Assembly: GCA_025148965.1 (NCBI GenBank)
Contig: CP102273.1
Span: 1,178,001-1,242,000, forward strand
Origin: Intestinibacter bartlettii
GTDB lineage: Bacteria; Bacillota; Clostridia; Peptostreptococcales; Peptostreptococcaceae
Reading direction: 5' to 3'
Length of the DNA stretch: 64,000 nt
How positions within the stretch are numbered: position 1 is the stretch's first letter; the number at the start of each line of letters is the position of its first letter. The position numbers were made by a program, and so were the translations under genes. This document shows positions 34,342-43,525 of the stretch, one piece after another. The notes beneath the pieces were generated by a model, which was given only the letters and a program-made list of their open reading frames with translations, ran no database searches and was not told where the DNA came from.

Positions 34342-34372
34342 TATAGTGTAAGATTGAAGGGAGCGTTTAGAA

Positions 34373-35440
34373 ATGGCAAGTGAAAAAAAACAAAAGAAAC
34401 AAAAAGGATCTTTCTTTGGATTCGGAAAAATGACAAAAGATATGGGAATAGACTTAGGTACAGCTAATACATTAGTGTACATTAAAGGTCAAGGAATAGT
34501 ACTTAGAGAACCATCAGTAGTGGCAATAAGAGATGACAGTAAAGATGTTTTAGCAGTTGGTGAAGAAGCTAAAAGAATGATAGGTAGAACACCAGGAAAC
34601 ATAAAAGCAATAAGACCAATGAAAGACGGAGTTATAGCTGACTTTGATATAACTCAATCAATGTTAACTTACTTCATACAAAAATCTGCAGCTAAAAAAG
34701 GTGTTGTAAGCGCAAGAATAGCTATATGTGTACCATATGGTGTTACTGAAGTAGAAAAGAAAGCAATAGAAGAAGCAGCACAACAAGCAGGAGCTAAAGA
34801 AGTATTCTTAATAGAAGAACCAATGGCAGCAGCAATAGGTGCAGGACTTAGAGTAGAAGAGCCAGAAGGAAACATGGTAGTTGATATCGGTGGTGGTACT
34901 TCTGAGATAGCTGTAATATCACTAGGTGGTATAGATACTGCTGAATCAATAAGAATAGGTGGTAACAAGTTAGACGAAGCTATAGTTAACTACGTTAAAA
35001 AAGAATACAACTTATTAATAGGTGAAAGAACTGCTGAAGATGTTAAGATAAACATAGGTTCAGCATATAAAGATGGAGAAGAAGTAACTTCTCAAATAAG
35101 CGGTAGAGATTTAGTAACAGGACTTCCTAAAAAAATAGATATATCTTCTGCTGAAATAAGAGATGCATTAAAAGACCCTATTAACACAATAGTTAATGGA
35201 ATAAAAATAACTCTAGAAAAAACAAAACCAGAACTTGCAGCTGACCTTATGGAAAATGGAATAATGTTAACTGGAGGAGGAGCTTTATTAAAAGGTCTTG
35301 ATTTATTAGTTAAAGAAGAAACAGGAATGCCAGTATTCATAGCTGAATACCCACTTGATTGTGTTGCTATAGGAACTGGAAAATCTGTAGAAGATCAAGA
35401 AATCTTTGAGAAAGTTTTAGTAGCAAACAAAAGAAGATAG
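34373..35440 (+). CDS. mreB: Rod shape-determining actin homologue MreB
   Basis: MreB forms membrane-associated filaments that guide sidewall synthesis. The 355-residue protein has the actin-type phosphate loops [15 protein letters not shown] and [17 protein letters not shown], and a late [11 protein letters not shown]. It carries a basic N-terminal extension of about 22 residues ([19 protein letters not shown]) before the fold, possibly a membrane-binding tail. GGGAG precedes ATG 34373. It begins the mreBCD-PBP2 elongasome block. Confidence 0.97.
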   Translation: MASEKKQKKQKGSFFGFGKMTKDMGIDLGTANTLVYIKGQGIVLREPSVVAIRDDSKDVLAVGEEAKRMIGRTPGNIKAIRPMKDGVIADFDITQSMLTYFIQKSAAKKGVVSARIAICVPYGVTEVEKKAIEEAAQQAGAKEVFLIEEPMAAAIGAGLRVEEPEGNMVVDIGGGTSEIAVISLGGIDTAESIRIGGNKLDEAIVNYVKKEYNLLIGERTAEDVKINIGSAYKDGEEVTSQISGRDLVTGLPKKIDISSAEIRDALKDPINTIVNGIKITLEKTKPELAADLMENGIMLTGGGALLKGLDLLVKEETGMPVFIAEYPLDCVAIGTGKSVEDQEIFEKVLVANKRR

Positions 35441-35446
35441 AAGCTG

Positions 35447-36334
35447 GTGATGAGTTTGAGAAGAGACAAAAATAAACGTAAAATAAATTTTAAAGTGATA
35501 GCAACTGGTGTAGTTGCTATCACTTTAATTGGAATTGTTAGTATATCAATTGGAAAAAATTCGGGAAATAGTCCCTTTAACTCAAATATAATAATGAATA
35601 TTTCATCTACTTTTGAAAATAGTATAAGTAGCGGTCTAAGTTTTTTTGGTGATGGATTTTCAGATATATTAAACTTTAAATCTAATGCTAAAAAAGTAGA
35701 AAAATTAGAAGGTGAAAATGCAAAATTACAAAAACAAATAACAGAATTAAAAGGCGAATTAGAAGATACAACTTCATTAGAACAATTAAAAAAAGCACTT
35801 AATTTTGTGGATGAAAAATATGTAGCAAACCAAGTGGCTGCAAAAGTAATAAGTAAAAATGATGGACTTTGGTATACAAATATAGTTATGAGCGCAGGTA
35901 GTGAAGATGGAGTAAAAGAAAACAGCTTAGTTATAAATGGAGATGGACTAGTTGGAATAGTTACAGAGGTTTCTTCAAACTACTCAAAAGCAATCACTTT
36001 ATTAGATACAACATCATCAGTTAGTTTTAAATTATCTAGAGATTCTAAAAGCAAGGGAATTATTACAACTGGGACAGGTATAAAAGATGAAGAATCAAAC
36101 AGAGAAAAAGGCCTTTTACAAGGATATATGCTTGATTCAGATTATGACGTACTTCCAGGAGATAGTGTAGTTACATCTGGTCTTGGTTTATATCCAAAAG
36201 ACATTGTTATAGGAGAAGTAACTAAGGTAACAGAAGATAAAAGTAAATCTTTAAAATACGTAGTAGTTAAACCGAATGTAAACTTCAAAAGTGTTGACAA
36301 TGTTATGATAATAGAACCAAGAAATATAAATTAG
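35447..36334 (+). CDS. mreC: Rod shape-determining protein MreC
   Basis: MreC links the inside filaments to the wall-synthesis enzymes. The product has one membrane helix (about residues 17-37), a coiled coil (about 80-108, KKVEKLEGENAKLQKQITELKGELE) and a beta-rich external domain with MSAGSEDGVKENSLVINGDGLVGIV. The start is uncertain: GTG 35447 and ATG 35450 overlap the GGTGA-type site, and TTG 35456 has the best spacing to it. These differ by at most three residues. It follows mreB by 6 bp. Confidence 0.95.
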   Translation: MMSLRRDKNKRKINFKVIATGVVAITLIGIVSISIGKNSGNSPFNSNIIMNISSTFENSISSGLSFFGDGFSDILNFKSNAKKVEKLEGENAKLQKQITELKGELEDTTSLEQLKKALNFVDEKYVANQVAAKVISKNDGLWYTNIVMSAGSEDGVKENSLVINGDGLVGIVTEVSSNYSKAITLLDTTSSVSFKLSRDSKSKGIITTGTGIKDEESNREKGLLQGYMLDSDYDVLPGDSVVTSGLGLYPKDIVIGEVTKVTEDKSKSLKYVVVKPNVNFKSVDNVMIIEPRNIN

Positions 36335-36347
36335 AGAGGTAACTATT

Positions 36348-36830
36348 ATGAAAAAAATATTACTTTGTATATTGGGTTTTTTTATAATAATACTACAAAA
36401 TAGTATTATTAATTATTTATCTGTTTTTGGAATGACTATAAATATAGTCTTAATATATTTAGTTATAATTTCACTATATCTAGATGAATTGGAAAGTGGA
36501 ATTATAGGAGCTGTTTTAGGTATTATATTAGATTCAAGTGTCGGAGGATTATTTGGATCTAATGGACTAATATTTTTTGGAGTAGCATATATGGTTAGTT
36601 ATATAAAAGATAAAGTTTATAAAGAAAGCCCTATAATGATATTTACTATTATTTTAGGAGCTACATTTATATATTGTGGACTTAGTTTTTTACTTTCAAA
36701 AACAATATATAATGTATGCCAACTTACATCTATTATAAAAATAGTTGTAGTTCCAATTATAAATAGTCTTATCGGAATATTAGTTTATAAAATATTTAAA
36801 AAGCCAATATTAAGTCTAGAAGAAGAATAG
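36348..36830 (+). CDS. mreD: Rod shape-determining protein MreD
   Basis: A 160-residue integral membrane protein with about five helices (LLCILGFFIIILQNSIINYL at the start) and the MreD segment YLDELESGIIGAVLGIILDSSVGGLFGSNGL. It completes the MreBCD scaffold. GAGAGG precedes ATG 36348. The sequence is poorly conserved in general, so the call relies on size, topology and place between mreC and the PBP2 gene. Confidence 0.93.
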   Translation: MKKILLCILGFFIIILQNSIINYLSVFGMTINIVLIYLVIISLYLDELESGIIGAVLGIILDSSVGGLFGSNGLIFFGVAYMVSYIKDKVYKESPIMIFTIILGATFIYCGLSFLLSKTIYNVCQLTSIIKIVVVPIINSLIGILVYKIFKKPILSLEEE

Positions 36831-36840
36831 TGGTGATTTA

Positions 36841-39800
36841 ATGGTAGAAAATAAAATAATTGAAAGATTTAAAGTGATAAAAATTTTCCTGCTATGTGCT
36901 TTTGCTGTAATTATAGCAAAAATGGTTTACATGAATGTGGTTCAACATGAATACTATACAAGCCTTGCAGAAAATAAAACATATAAAGAAGTAACTATAA
37001 AAGCTGCTAGAGGGGAAATCAGAGATAGATATGGTAGACTTTTAGCGGGAAATACAAACTCTTTTGTTGTTCAAGTATCAAGTGACCAACTTACATCTAA
37101 AGACAATGATGCAAATAGTATCGCTTTAAAAATAATGAACAAACTAATAGAAAATGGTGAGGAGTATGAAGATAATTTCCCTATTGTTATAGATGAGAAT
37201 GGAAATTTTTCTTATACATACGATAAAAATGTAAGTGATTACAAAGAGAAGAATAACATTCCATCAAATCTAAATGCAAAGGAAACATTTTATTATTTAG
37301 TAGATAGTCTTATTGAAGATGGAACGCTAAAAGAATCAGATAGAAATCTGAATCGTGGTGAACTTCAAAAAAAATTAAATAGTAAAGGTTATTACCCACC
37401 AATATTAGTTACAAACTTTGAGTTTACAGAAATAAAAAACAAAAATGACTGGCTAGAGAGTTTTGTAAAAAAATTAGATGATGGAACAAAACTAGAAGTT
37501 AAAAATACAGATAGTGCAAAAGTTGCATTTAAAAAAATAAGACAATATTATGGTATAGATGATAGTTTAAGTGATCAAGATGCAAGAAAAATATTAATAG
37601 TTAGAAACTTGATAAAATCTCAAGGATATAGAACATATTATCCAATTACATTAGCTTCAAATGTATCAGAAGAAACAGTATCTTTTGTAGAAGAAAATGC
37701 TGTAAATTTATCAGGTATATCTATATCTAACGAACCTATTAGATATTATCCACATGGAGCTCTAGCATCACATGTACTTGGATATGTCGGTAAAATACCA
37801 TCTCAACAATTAGATAATTATCTAAATAATAAAGAAAAATCTTATAAATCCGATGATATAGTTGGGCTTACAGGAATTGAATCTACTCAAGAAGATAACC
37901 TAAAAGGTATAGATGGATATAAAAAGGTAAAAGTAAATGCTACAGGTAAGGTAACAGATGAACTAGAAGTTAAAGAACCGGTATCTGGAGATACAGTTTA
38001 TTTAACACTAGATATGGATTTACAAAAAGTAGCTGAACAAGGTCTTGAAAAAACATTACAAGTTGCAAACAATGGTGGAATTTATAAAAGTGAATATGGA
38101 GATGTATCTACAAGTGGTGGTGCAAAAAATGCAAAAACTGCAGCTATTATAGCCGTAGACATAAAAACTGGAGAAGTTTTAGCATCTGCAAGTTATCCAG
38201 ATTATGATCCAAACTTATTTGTAACAGGTATTTCATCAAAAGACTACGAAAAATTACAACCAGAAAATCCAAATGATACATTAGCGGCAAGTCCTCTTTT
38301 AAACTTAGTAACTCAAGGTGTATTCCAACCAGGTTCTACATTTAAAATGATAACTGGTATGGCAGCATTAGAAAATGGTTTAGACCCAAATTATACTATA
38401 AATGACCCTGGGGTTATTAATATAAATGGACAGACCTTTGCCGATGCAGTTTGGAATAAATCTAGAAGTAACCATGGTAGCGTAAACCTTTATAAAGCTA
38501 TACAAGAGTCTTGTAACGTTTACTTTGGTATAGTTGGGACAGGTACAAACTGGTTAAAATCAGGAAGTGACCCAAATATAAAAATGGATTCAGAGAAAAT
38601 ACTTGAGTACGCAAAATTATTTGGTTTAAATGAAAATACAGGTTTAGAAGATGAAATAACAGAAGTCGCAGGAAAAGTACCAAGTGAAGAAGATAAAATA
38701 AATTCAACTAAAATATCACTTAGGTCATATTTGAATTTAAATATAATAGACAGTTTTACTGATATCGATGAAAATGACGATGAAGAAATGACAGAAAGAA
38801 TTGATGAAATAGTAAGCTGGGTAGACGAAACTCCTTGTCCTGGAAGAGGCGAGGTAATGTCTAGACTTAAAGAATTAAATGTAAAAGAAGATAGAATAGA
38901 AACTCTATCAGATTCTATATTATTCACATATTTAAAATTCGCTAGATGGACGACATCAGATAACTTAAACTTATCAATAGGTCAGGGGGAAAATGCATAT
39001 ACTCCATCACAAGTAGTTAGATATGTAATGGCTATTGCAAATGGTGGATATTTGACAGACTTGACATTAACTAAAAAAGTTGTAAATAGTGATTATGATA
39101 CAACTTATGAAAGTAAAGTAGTATCTAAAAAAATTGATTTTAAAGATAGTGACAACTTAAAAGAATTAATAAAAGGTATGAAATTAGTTACAACTGAAGG
39201 TACTGCAAAGAAATACTTTACAAACTTCCCTGTTGCAGTTGCGGCAAAGAGTGGTACTGCAGAGAGAAATGATAAAATACCTACAGCTAATGAATACGAA
39301 TACTTAATGAAACATCTATCTAGTTATGGTGTAAAAAAAGATGAAGTTCTAAAAGTTTATCAACAGCTAAGAAAAAATAGAGAAGCTGAGTTGACTAAAA
39401 ATAAAATAAAAGAAATAAAAGAACAATTAAAAAGTGACGATTTAGATGAAGAGACAAGAGCAGAATTAGAAAAAGAATTAAAAGACGGTGTTGATGAAAA
39501 ACTAGCAGATACAGATAAAATAAATGCAGCATATTTAAGAAGAGCTATAAAGAAAGTAAAACCAACTATTACAGACGAAACTATAGATAAATATAAAGAA
39601 ACTTATGGTGACTTCGCTTGGGCAGTAGCATTTGCTCCAGCAGATGACCCAGAAATAGCAGTAGCTGCAGTCGTTCCTCAAGGGACTACAAGTACTTATG
39701 CTTTCTTACCTATAAAAGACGTAATAGGATATTATATGGTAGGCTCTAAAAATAGCGATAGTAATTCAGATAACAAAACAGACACTAAAAATACAGATAA

Positions 39801-39909
39801 AGATAATAATAGCACTGACAAAAATAATTCTGACTCAATAAATAATGACAACAGTAGTGCTACAGGAAGTGACAATAAACTAAATTTTAATGTTCAAATA
39901 AAAAAATAA
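36841..39909 (+). CDS. mrdA: Class B penicillin-binding protein 2 (elongasome transpeptidase), enlarged
   Basis: This transpeptidase cross-links sidewall peptidoglycan with RodA. The 1022-residue protein has a membrane helix (about 13-30), a PBP dimer domain (GEIRDRYGRLLAGN), and a transpeptidase domain with Ser499-x-x-Lys502 (GSTFKM), Ser557-Cys-Asn559 and Lys803-Ser-Gly-Thr. It is far longer than typical PBP2 proteins of about 630-720 residues. Between KSGTAE and the closing FAWAVAFAPADDPEIAVAA there is a charged helical insert of about 110 residues, and another insert lies near 640-690. The last 50 residues are a Ser/Asn/Asp/Lys-rich tail. Confidence 0.95.
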   Translation: MVENKIIERFKVIKIFLLCAFAVIIAKMVYMNVVQHEYYTSLAENKTYKEVTIKAARGEIRDRYGRLLAGNTNSFVVQVSSDQLTSKDNDANSIALKIMNKLIENGEEYEDNFPIVIDENGNFSYTYDKNVSDYKEKNNIPSNLNAKETFYYLVDSLIEDGTLKESDRNLNRGELQKKLNSKGYYPPILVTNFEFTEIKNKNDWLESFVKKLDDGTKLEVKNTDSAKVAFKKIRQYYGIDDSLSDQDARKILIVRNLIKSQGYRTYYPITLASNVSEETVSFVEENAVNLSGISISNEPIRYYPHGALASHVLGYVGKIPSQQLDNYLNNKEKSYKSDDIVGLTGIESTQEDNLKGIDGYKKVKVNATGKVTDELEVKEPVSGDTVYLTLDMDLQKVAEQGLEKTLQVANNGGIYKSEYGDVSTSGGAKNAKTAAIIAVDIKTGEVLASASYPDYDPNLFVTGISSKDYEKLQPENPNDTLAASPLLNLVTQGVFQPGSTFKMITGMAALENGLDPNYTINDPGVININGQTFADAVWNKSRSNHGSVNLYKAIQESCNVYFGIVGTGTNWLKSGSDPNIKMDSEKILEYAKLFGLNENTGLEDEITEVAGKVPSEEDKINSTKISLRSYLNLNIIDSFTDIDENDDEEMTERIDEIVSWVDETPCPGRGEVMSRLKELNVKEDRIETLSDSILFTYLKFARWTTSDNLNLSIGQGENAYTPSQVVRYVMAIANGGYLTDLTLTKKVVNSDYDTTYESKVVSKKIDFKDSDNLKELIKGMKLVTTEGTAKKYFTNFPVAVAAKSGTAERNDKIPTANEYEYLMKHLSSYGVKKDEVLKVYQQLRKNREAELTKNKIKEIKEQLKSDDLDEETRAELEKELKDGVDEKLADTDKINAAYLRRAIKKVKPTITDETIDKYKETYGDFAWAVAFAPADDPEIAVAAVVPQGTTSTYAFLPIKDVIGYYMVGSKNSDSNSDNKTDTKNTDKDNNSTDKNNSDSINNDNSSATGSDNKLNFNVQIKK

Positions 39910-39972
39910 AAAGGTGATTGATGTATTTATGAAGAATATAGTAAATAAATTGATATCACTCTGGAGGTTGTT

Positions 39973-40677
39973 ATGTCTTTAAAGAAAGTTTCTAGCGGTG
40001 AAATTATTGAATTTAAAGGCAATAAAAAAGGTATAATTATAAATATAAAAAAAGTAGCTCCTTTTGATGTTGTTAAAGACTCAATAATTAACAGGTTAGA
40101 GGAATATGTAGGATTTTTTAATGGAGCCAAAATCTGTGAAATTAATTGTGATTATCTAAGTGATATTCAAATAATAATGATAAAAGAAGAACTTACATCT
40201 AAATTCGATATAGAATTTACGGAAGATGAAGAAAAAAAGCAATTAGGATTATTTGATACTAAATATGTAGAGAGCTTAAGGTCTGGTGAAAATATAGTAT
40301 ATGACGGAGATATCGTCGTTATGAAAGATATGAACCCAGGCTCACAATTAACTTCAATAAGGGATATAGTTATTATGGGTAATATAAGTGCTGGAGCTAG
40401 AGCAATAGCAGCGGGAAATATAACAGTCATGGGTAAAATCGAAGGATTTGTACATGCAGGTGCTAATGGAAATGACAGAGCATATATAGTTGGAAACTGT
40501 TTGTGCCCTAAGGTTTTACAAATTGCCGATAATATAGCTGAGGCGCCCGATGATGATGAAAGTAACCAAGAAATTAAAGAAATCAGCCCAGAGATAGCCT
40601 TTGTAAGTGAAGGACGAATAGTAATAGAGAGTTACTTACCTAAAAATATAAAAAAGAAGGAAATCTATAGGGGGTAG
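39973..40677 (+). CDS. minC: Septum site-determining protein MinC
   Basis: MinC blocks FtsZ assembly away from midcell. The 234-residue protein has a variable N-terminal domain (residues 1-105) and a C-terminal beta-helix domain, recognised by SGENIVYDGDIVVMKDMNPGSQLTS and GNISAGARAIAAGNITVMGKIEGFVHAGANG. CTGGAGGTTG precedes ATG 39973. The gene is 63 bp after the PBP2 gene and 4 bp from minD. The basic tail (LPKNIKKKEIYRG) is typical. Confidence 0.95.
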   Translation: MSLKKVSSGEIIEFKGNKKGIIINIKKVAPFDVVKDSIINRLEEYVGFFNGAKICEINCDYLSDIQIIMIKEELTSKFDIEFTEDEEKKQLGLFDTKYVESLRSGENIVYDGDIVVMKDMNPGSQLTSIRDIVIMGNISAGARAIAAGNITVMGKIEGFVHAGANGNDRAYIVGNCLCPKVLQIADNIAEAPDDDESNQEIKEISPEIAFVSEGRIVIESYLPKNIKKKEIYRG

Positions 40678-40681
40678 TAAG

Positions 40682-41479
40682 ATGAGTGAAGTTATAGTTA
40701 TAACATCAGGCAAGGGTGGAGTTGGTAAAACAACTACAGTTGCAAACTTAGGAACAGCATTAAGTTTTGAAAATAAAAAAACAGTTGTGGTAGATGCTGA
40801 TATAGGACTTAGAAACCTTGATGTGGTTATGGGTCTTGAAAATAGAATAGTATATGATATAGTAGACGTTGTTGAAGGTACTTGTAAATTAAAGCAAGCT
40901 TTAATTAAAGATAAAAGATTTGAAAATTTATACTTACTACCAGCAGCTCAAACTAGAGATAAAAATGCTGTTTCGGAACACCAAATGGAAGATTTATGTG
41001 AAAAGCTAAAAGAATCTTTCGACTATATAATTATAGACTGTCCTGCGGGAATTGAACAAGGATTTAAAAATGCAGTAGCTGGTGCAGATAGGGCTATAGT
41101 AGTAACTAATCCAGAAGTCTCAGCAGTAAGGGATGCAGATAGAATAATCGGTTTATTAGAAGCAAATGAAATAAGCAATATTCAACTTATAATAAACAGA
41201 ATAAGACAAGATATGGTCAAACGTGGCGATATGATGGATAAACAAGATATAGTGGAAATATTGGCGATAGATTTAATTGGCATGGTTCCAGATGATGAAA
41301 GTATAATAATATCTACAAATAAAGGTGAGCCAGCTATTTTAGATGAAAGATCTTTAGCTGGAAAAGCCTATAAGAATATAGCTAGAAGAATATTGGGGCA
41401 CGATGTTCCTATAATGGAACTTCAAACTCAAGATGGATTTTTTAGCAAACTTAAAAAGATGTTTGGAGCAACCAAATAG
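40682..41479 (+). CDS. minD: Septum site-determining ATPase MinD
   Basis: MinD is the membrane-binding ATPase that recruits MinC. In 265 residues the deviant Walker A is SGKGGVGKTT near residue 10, then DADIGLRNLDVVMGLENRIVYD and IDCPAGIEQGF. The C-terminus ends with an amphipathic membrane-targeting helix (FFSKLKKMFG). GGGGG stands before ATG 40682. It forms the minCDE unit within the shape operon; presence of minE shows this species uses the oscillating or MinE-type system rather than DivIVA/MinJ alone. Confidence 0.97.
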   Translation: MSEVIVITSGKGGVGKTTTVANLGTALSFENKKTVVVDADIGLRNLDVVMGLENRIVYDIVDVVEGTCKLKQALIKDKRFENLYLLPAAQTRDKNAVSEHQMEDLCEKLKESFDYIIIDCPAGIEQGFKNAVAGADRAIVVTNPEVSAVRDADRIIGLLEANEISNIQLIINRIRQDMVKRGDMMDKQDIVEILAIDLIGMVPDDESIIISTNKGEPAILDERSLAGKAYKNIARRILGHDVPIMELQTQDGFFSKLKKMFGATK

Positions 41480-41492
41480 ATAGGAGGATATT

Positions 41493-41777
41493 ATGTTCGA
41501 TTTTTTTAGGCCATTCAATAATAATTCAAATACGAGCAAGAATGTGGCAAAGGAAAGATTAAAATTAGTATTAGTACATGATAGAATAGATTGTTCTCCA
41601 CAGCTATTAGAAGCTATAAAAGATGATATATTAAAGGTTATATCTAGCTATGCAGAAATAGATGAAGACGGTTTAGAAATAAAAATGTCTAAGACAAGAA
41701 GCGAAACAGATGATAAACCAGTATCAGCCTTAGTTGCAAATATACCACTTAAAAATATAAAAGAAAGAAAAATTTAA
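41493..41777 (+). CDS. minE: Cell division topological specificity factor MinE
   Basis: MinE stimulates MinD ATPase and so controls where MinCD acts. The 94-residue protein has an N-terminal membrane-binding region (FDFFRPF), the MinD-contact segment NVAKERLKLVLVHDRIDCSP and a C-terminal dimer domain (IKDDILKVISSYAEIDEDGLEIKMSK). TAGGAGG stands before ATG 41493. It ends the min group; a small hairpin follows. Confidence 0.95.
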   Translation: MFDFFRPFNNNSNTSKNVAKERLKLVLVHDRIDCSPQLLEAIKDDILKVISSYAEIDEDGLEIKMSKTRSETDDKPVSALVANIPLKNIKERKI

Positions 41778-41789
41778 ATTTTTTAATGG

Positions 41790-41817
41790 GGATATACATC
41801 TAAGTATATCCCTTTAA
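41790..41817 (+). terminator. Weak hairpin between minE and rodA
   Basis: GGGATATAC/GTATATCCC (41790-41798 with 41805-41813) is followed only by TTTAAAA. It may partly separate rodA from the min genes. Confidence 0.5.
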
Positions 41818-41863
41818 AATTAAAAATTAACTTCTGATAGTATCTTAGAAAGATGGTGAAGAA

Positions 41864-42976
41864 TTGATAGATTACAAGAATACATTAAAACTTATAAAGA
41901 AAATTGACTGGAAATTAATTTTAATTGTACTTGCTATATTTGCTTATGGTTTGGTTATATTAAGTAGTGCAACACATGCTAACCAAACAGGTCAATATAA
42001 AAGATTAATAGTACAAACTTTAGCATTTGGAATAGGAACGGTTATTGTAATATTTATTTTAATGATTGACTATAACGCTATGGGTAAACACTATAAAGAG
42101 CTTTATGCAGTGAGTATAGCACTTTTAGCATTAGTTTTAATATTTGGTAGTGATAGAGGTGGAGCAAAATCAACTTTCAATCTAGGTATACTAGACTTGC
42201 AAGTAATTGAGGTTGTAAAAATAACCTTTATACTTAGTTATGCTAAAATTATAGAAAATCATAGAGGTAAATTAAATACCCTAAAAGAAATTTTTGATGT
42301 TGTAATATATGCAGTGCCAGTTATAGGACTTATAATAGTTGAGCCTGACTTAGGGGGAGCTATTATATTCTGTTGTATAGTATTTGGTATGATATTCTCT
42401 GCTGGAATAAATAGAAAAATACTTATAAGAGCAGGGGTGATAGCTTTAGTATTACTACCTATTGCCTATATGTGTATGTCTCAATACCAAAAAAATAGAA
42501 TCTTAGGATTTATGAATCCAGAAGATACATCTATAGATGGAAACTATCAGCTTATGCAATCGATAATAGCCATAGGTTCAGGCGGTATGACAGGAAAAGG
42601 ACTATATAATGGGACACAAAACCAAGAAGACTTCTTACCTATACAAGATAGTGACTTTATATTTGCAGTAGTCGTTGAAGAACTTGGAGTAGTTGGTGGA
42701 ACAGTATTAGTTGTTTTATATGCTATGTTCCTTCTTAGAATGATAAAAATTGCAAGGGAATCTAAGGATGTATACGGATCCTTTATAGTAATTGGAGTCG
42801 TCTGCATGTTCTCCTACCAGATTATACAAAATATAGGTATGACAATGGGGTTAATTCCTGTAACAGGGGTAACTTTATCATTTATAAGTTATGGTGGGAG
42901 TGCGGTAATGACCTCACTTGCGATTATAGGAATAGTCTTGAATGTTGGTATGAGACGTAAGAAAATTAATTTCTAA
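41864..42976 (+). CDS. rodA: RodA, SEDS-family peptidoglycan glycosyltransferase
   Basis: RodA polymerises glycan strands for cell elongation together with PBP2. The 370-residue protein has about ten membrane helices and the SEDS motifs (YQLMQSIIAIGSGGMTGKGL, QDSDFIFAVVVEELGVVGG, and PVTGVTLSFISYGGSAVMT near the end). The start is TTG 41864, with AGATGGTGAAG upstream. It lies after minE, whereas PBP2 is before minC, so the elongasome genes flank the min genes here. A strong terminator follows. Confidence 0.95.
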   Translation: MIDYKNTLKLIKKIDWKLILIVLAIFAYGLVILSSATHANQTGQYKRLIVQTLAFGIGTVIVIFILMIDYNAMGKHYKELYAVSIALLALVLIFGSDRGGAKSTFNLGILDLQVIEVVKITFILSYAKIIENHRGKLNTLKEIFDVVIYAVPVIGLIIVEPDLGGAIIFCCIVFGMIFSAGINRKILIRAGVIALVLLPIAYMCMSQYQKNRILGFMNPEDTSIDGNYQLMQSIIAIGSGGMTGKGLYNGTQNQEDFLPIQDSDFIFAVVVEELGVVGGTVLVVLYAMFLLRMIKIARESKDVYGSFIVIGVVCMFSYQIIQNIGMTMGLIPVTGVTLSFISYGGSAVMTSLAIIGIVLNVGMRRKKINF

Positions 42977-42993
42977 TAAATATAAAAAATAAT

Positions 42994-43034
42994 AAATCTA
43001 TGGAGATAAAATTTATATTTCCATAGATTTTTTT
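42994..43034 (+). terminator. Terminator after rodA
   Basis: AAATCTATGGA (42994-43004) pairs with TCCATAGATTT (43020-43030), followed by TTTT. Confidence 0.85.
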
Positions 43035-43115
43035 ATAACACATAGGAAATTATATTCATTTATAGATTGTGGATAAGTATAATTTCCGTATATGTGTTTC
43101 AAAGAAATCTACATC

Positions 43116-43202
43116 TTTAAGGGTCTTTAGAATAAAGATTTCTTTATAGCAAATAAATGCTTAATAAAACATTTTTAAGGGTATTTAGAATAAAGATTTT
43201 TT
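43116..43202 (+). repeat. Two near-identical copies, 58 bp apart, in a 549-bp intergenic region
   Basis: TTTAAGGGTCTTTAGAATAA with AGATTTC after it (from 43116) recurs from 43174 as TTTAAGGGTATTTAGAATAA plus AGATTTT. They differ at one or two places over about 28 bp. AAAGAAATCT (43101-43110) can also pair with AGATTTCTTT (43136-43145). The rest of 43035-43525 is very AT-rich with one promoter and no gene I can support. Confidence 0.65.
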
Positions 43203-43382
43203 AAAATTAAATTTAGAAAGGAAAATGGGTTATAATAATAATATAAAGATAAATATACAAATTTTAGAGATTATTAAATATAAATGACTTAATTTGGTTA
43301 TAAATATAATATAAAATTTTATATTAATTTAAAATAAATGATTTTACTAATAATCAATTGTCTTGTTTATTAATAAAAGACT

Positions 43383-43410
43383 TTGAACATAATATTTTAT
43401 AGTGTATAAT
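43383..43410 (+). promoter_or_regulatory. Predicted promoter of the radical SAM operon
   Basis: TTGAAC (43383-43388) and TATAAT (43405-43410) are 16 bp apart. This leaves a 5' leader of about 110 nt before ATG 43526. Confidence 0.7.
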
Positions 43411-43525
43411 AAAAGTCATGTTATTTTTTATAAGCATATAAAATTCTGTTAAATAAAGAGTTTTTATATAATCAAGAAAAATAATTTATTTCAATAAATA
43501 GAAAATATGGAGGATTAAGTAATAG

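Noticed and set aside
43225-43287. 20-codon frame with AAAGGA upstream in the rodA to radical SAM intergenic region
   Set aside because: The site is too close to the ATG, the peptide is Asn/Ile/Lys-rich low-complexity, and it lies upstream of the mapped-looking promoter; chance is more likely.
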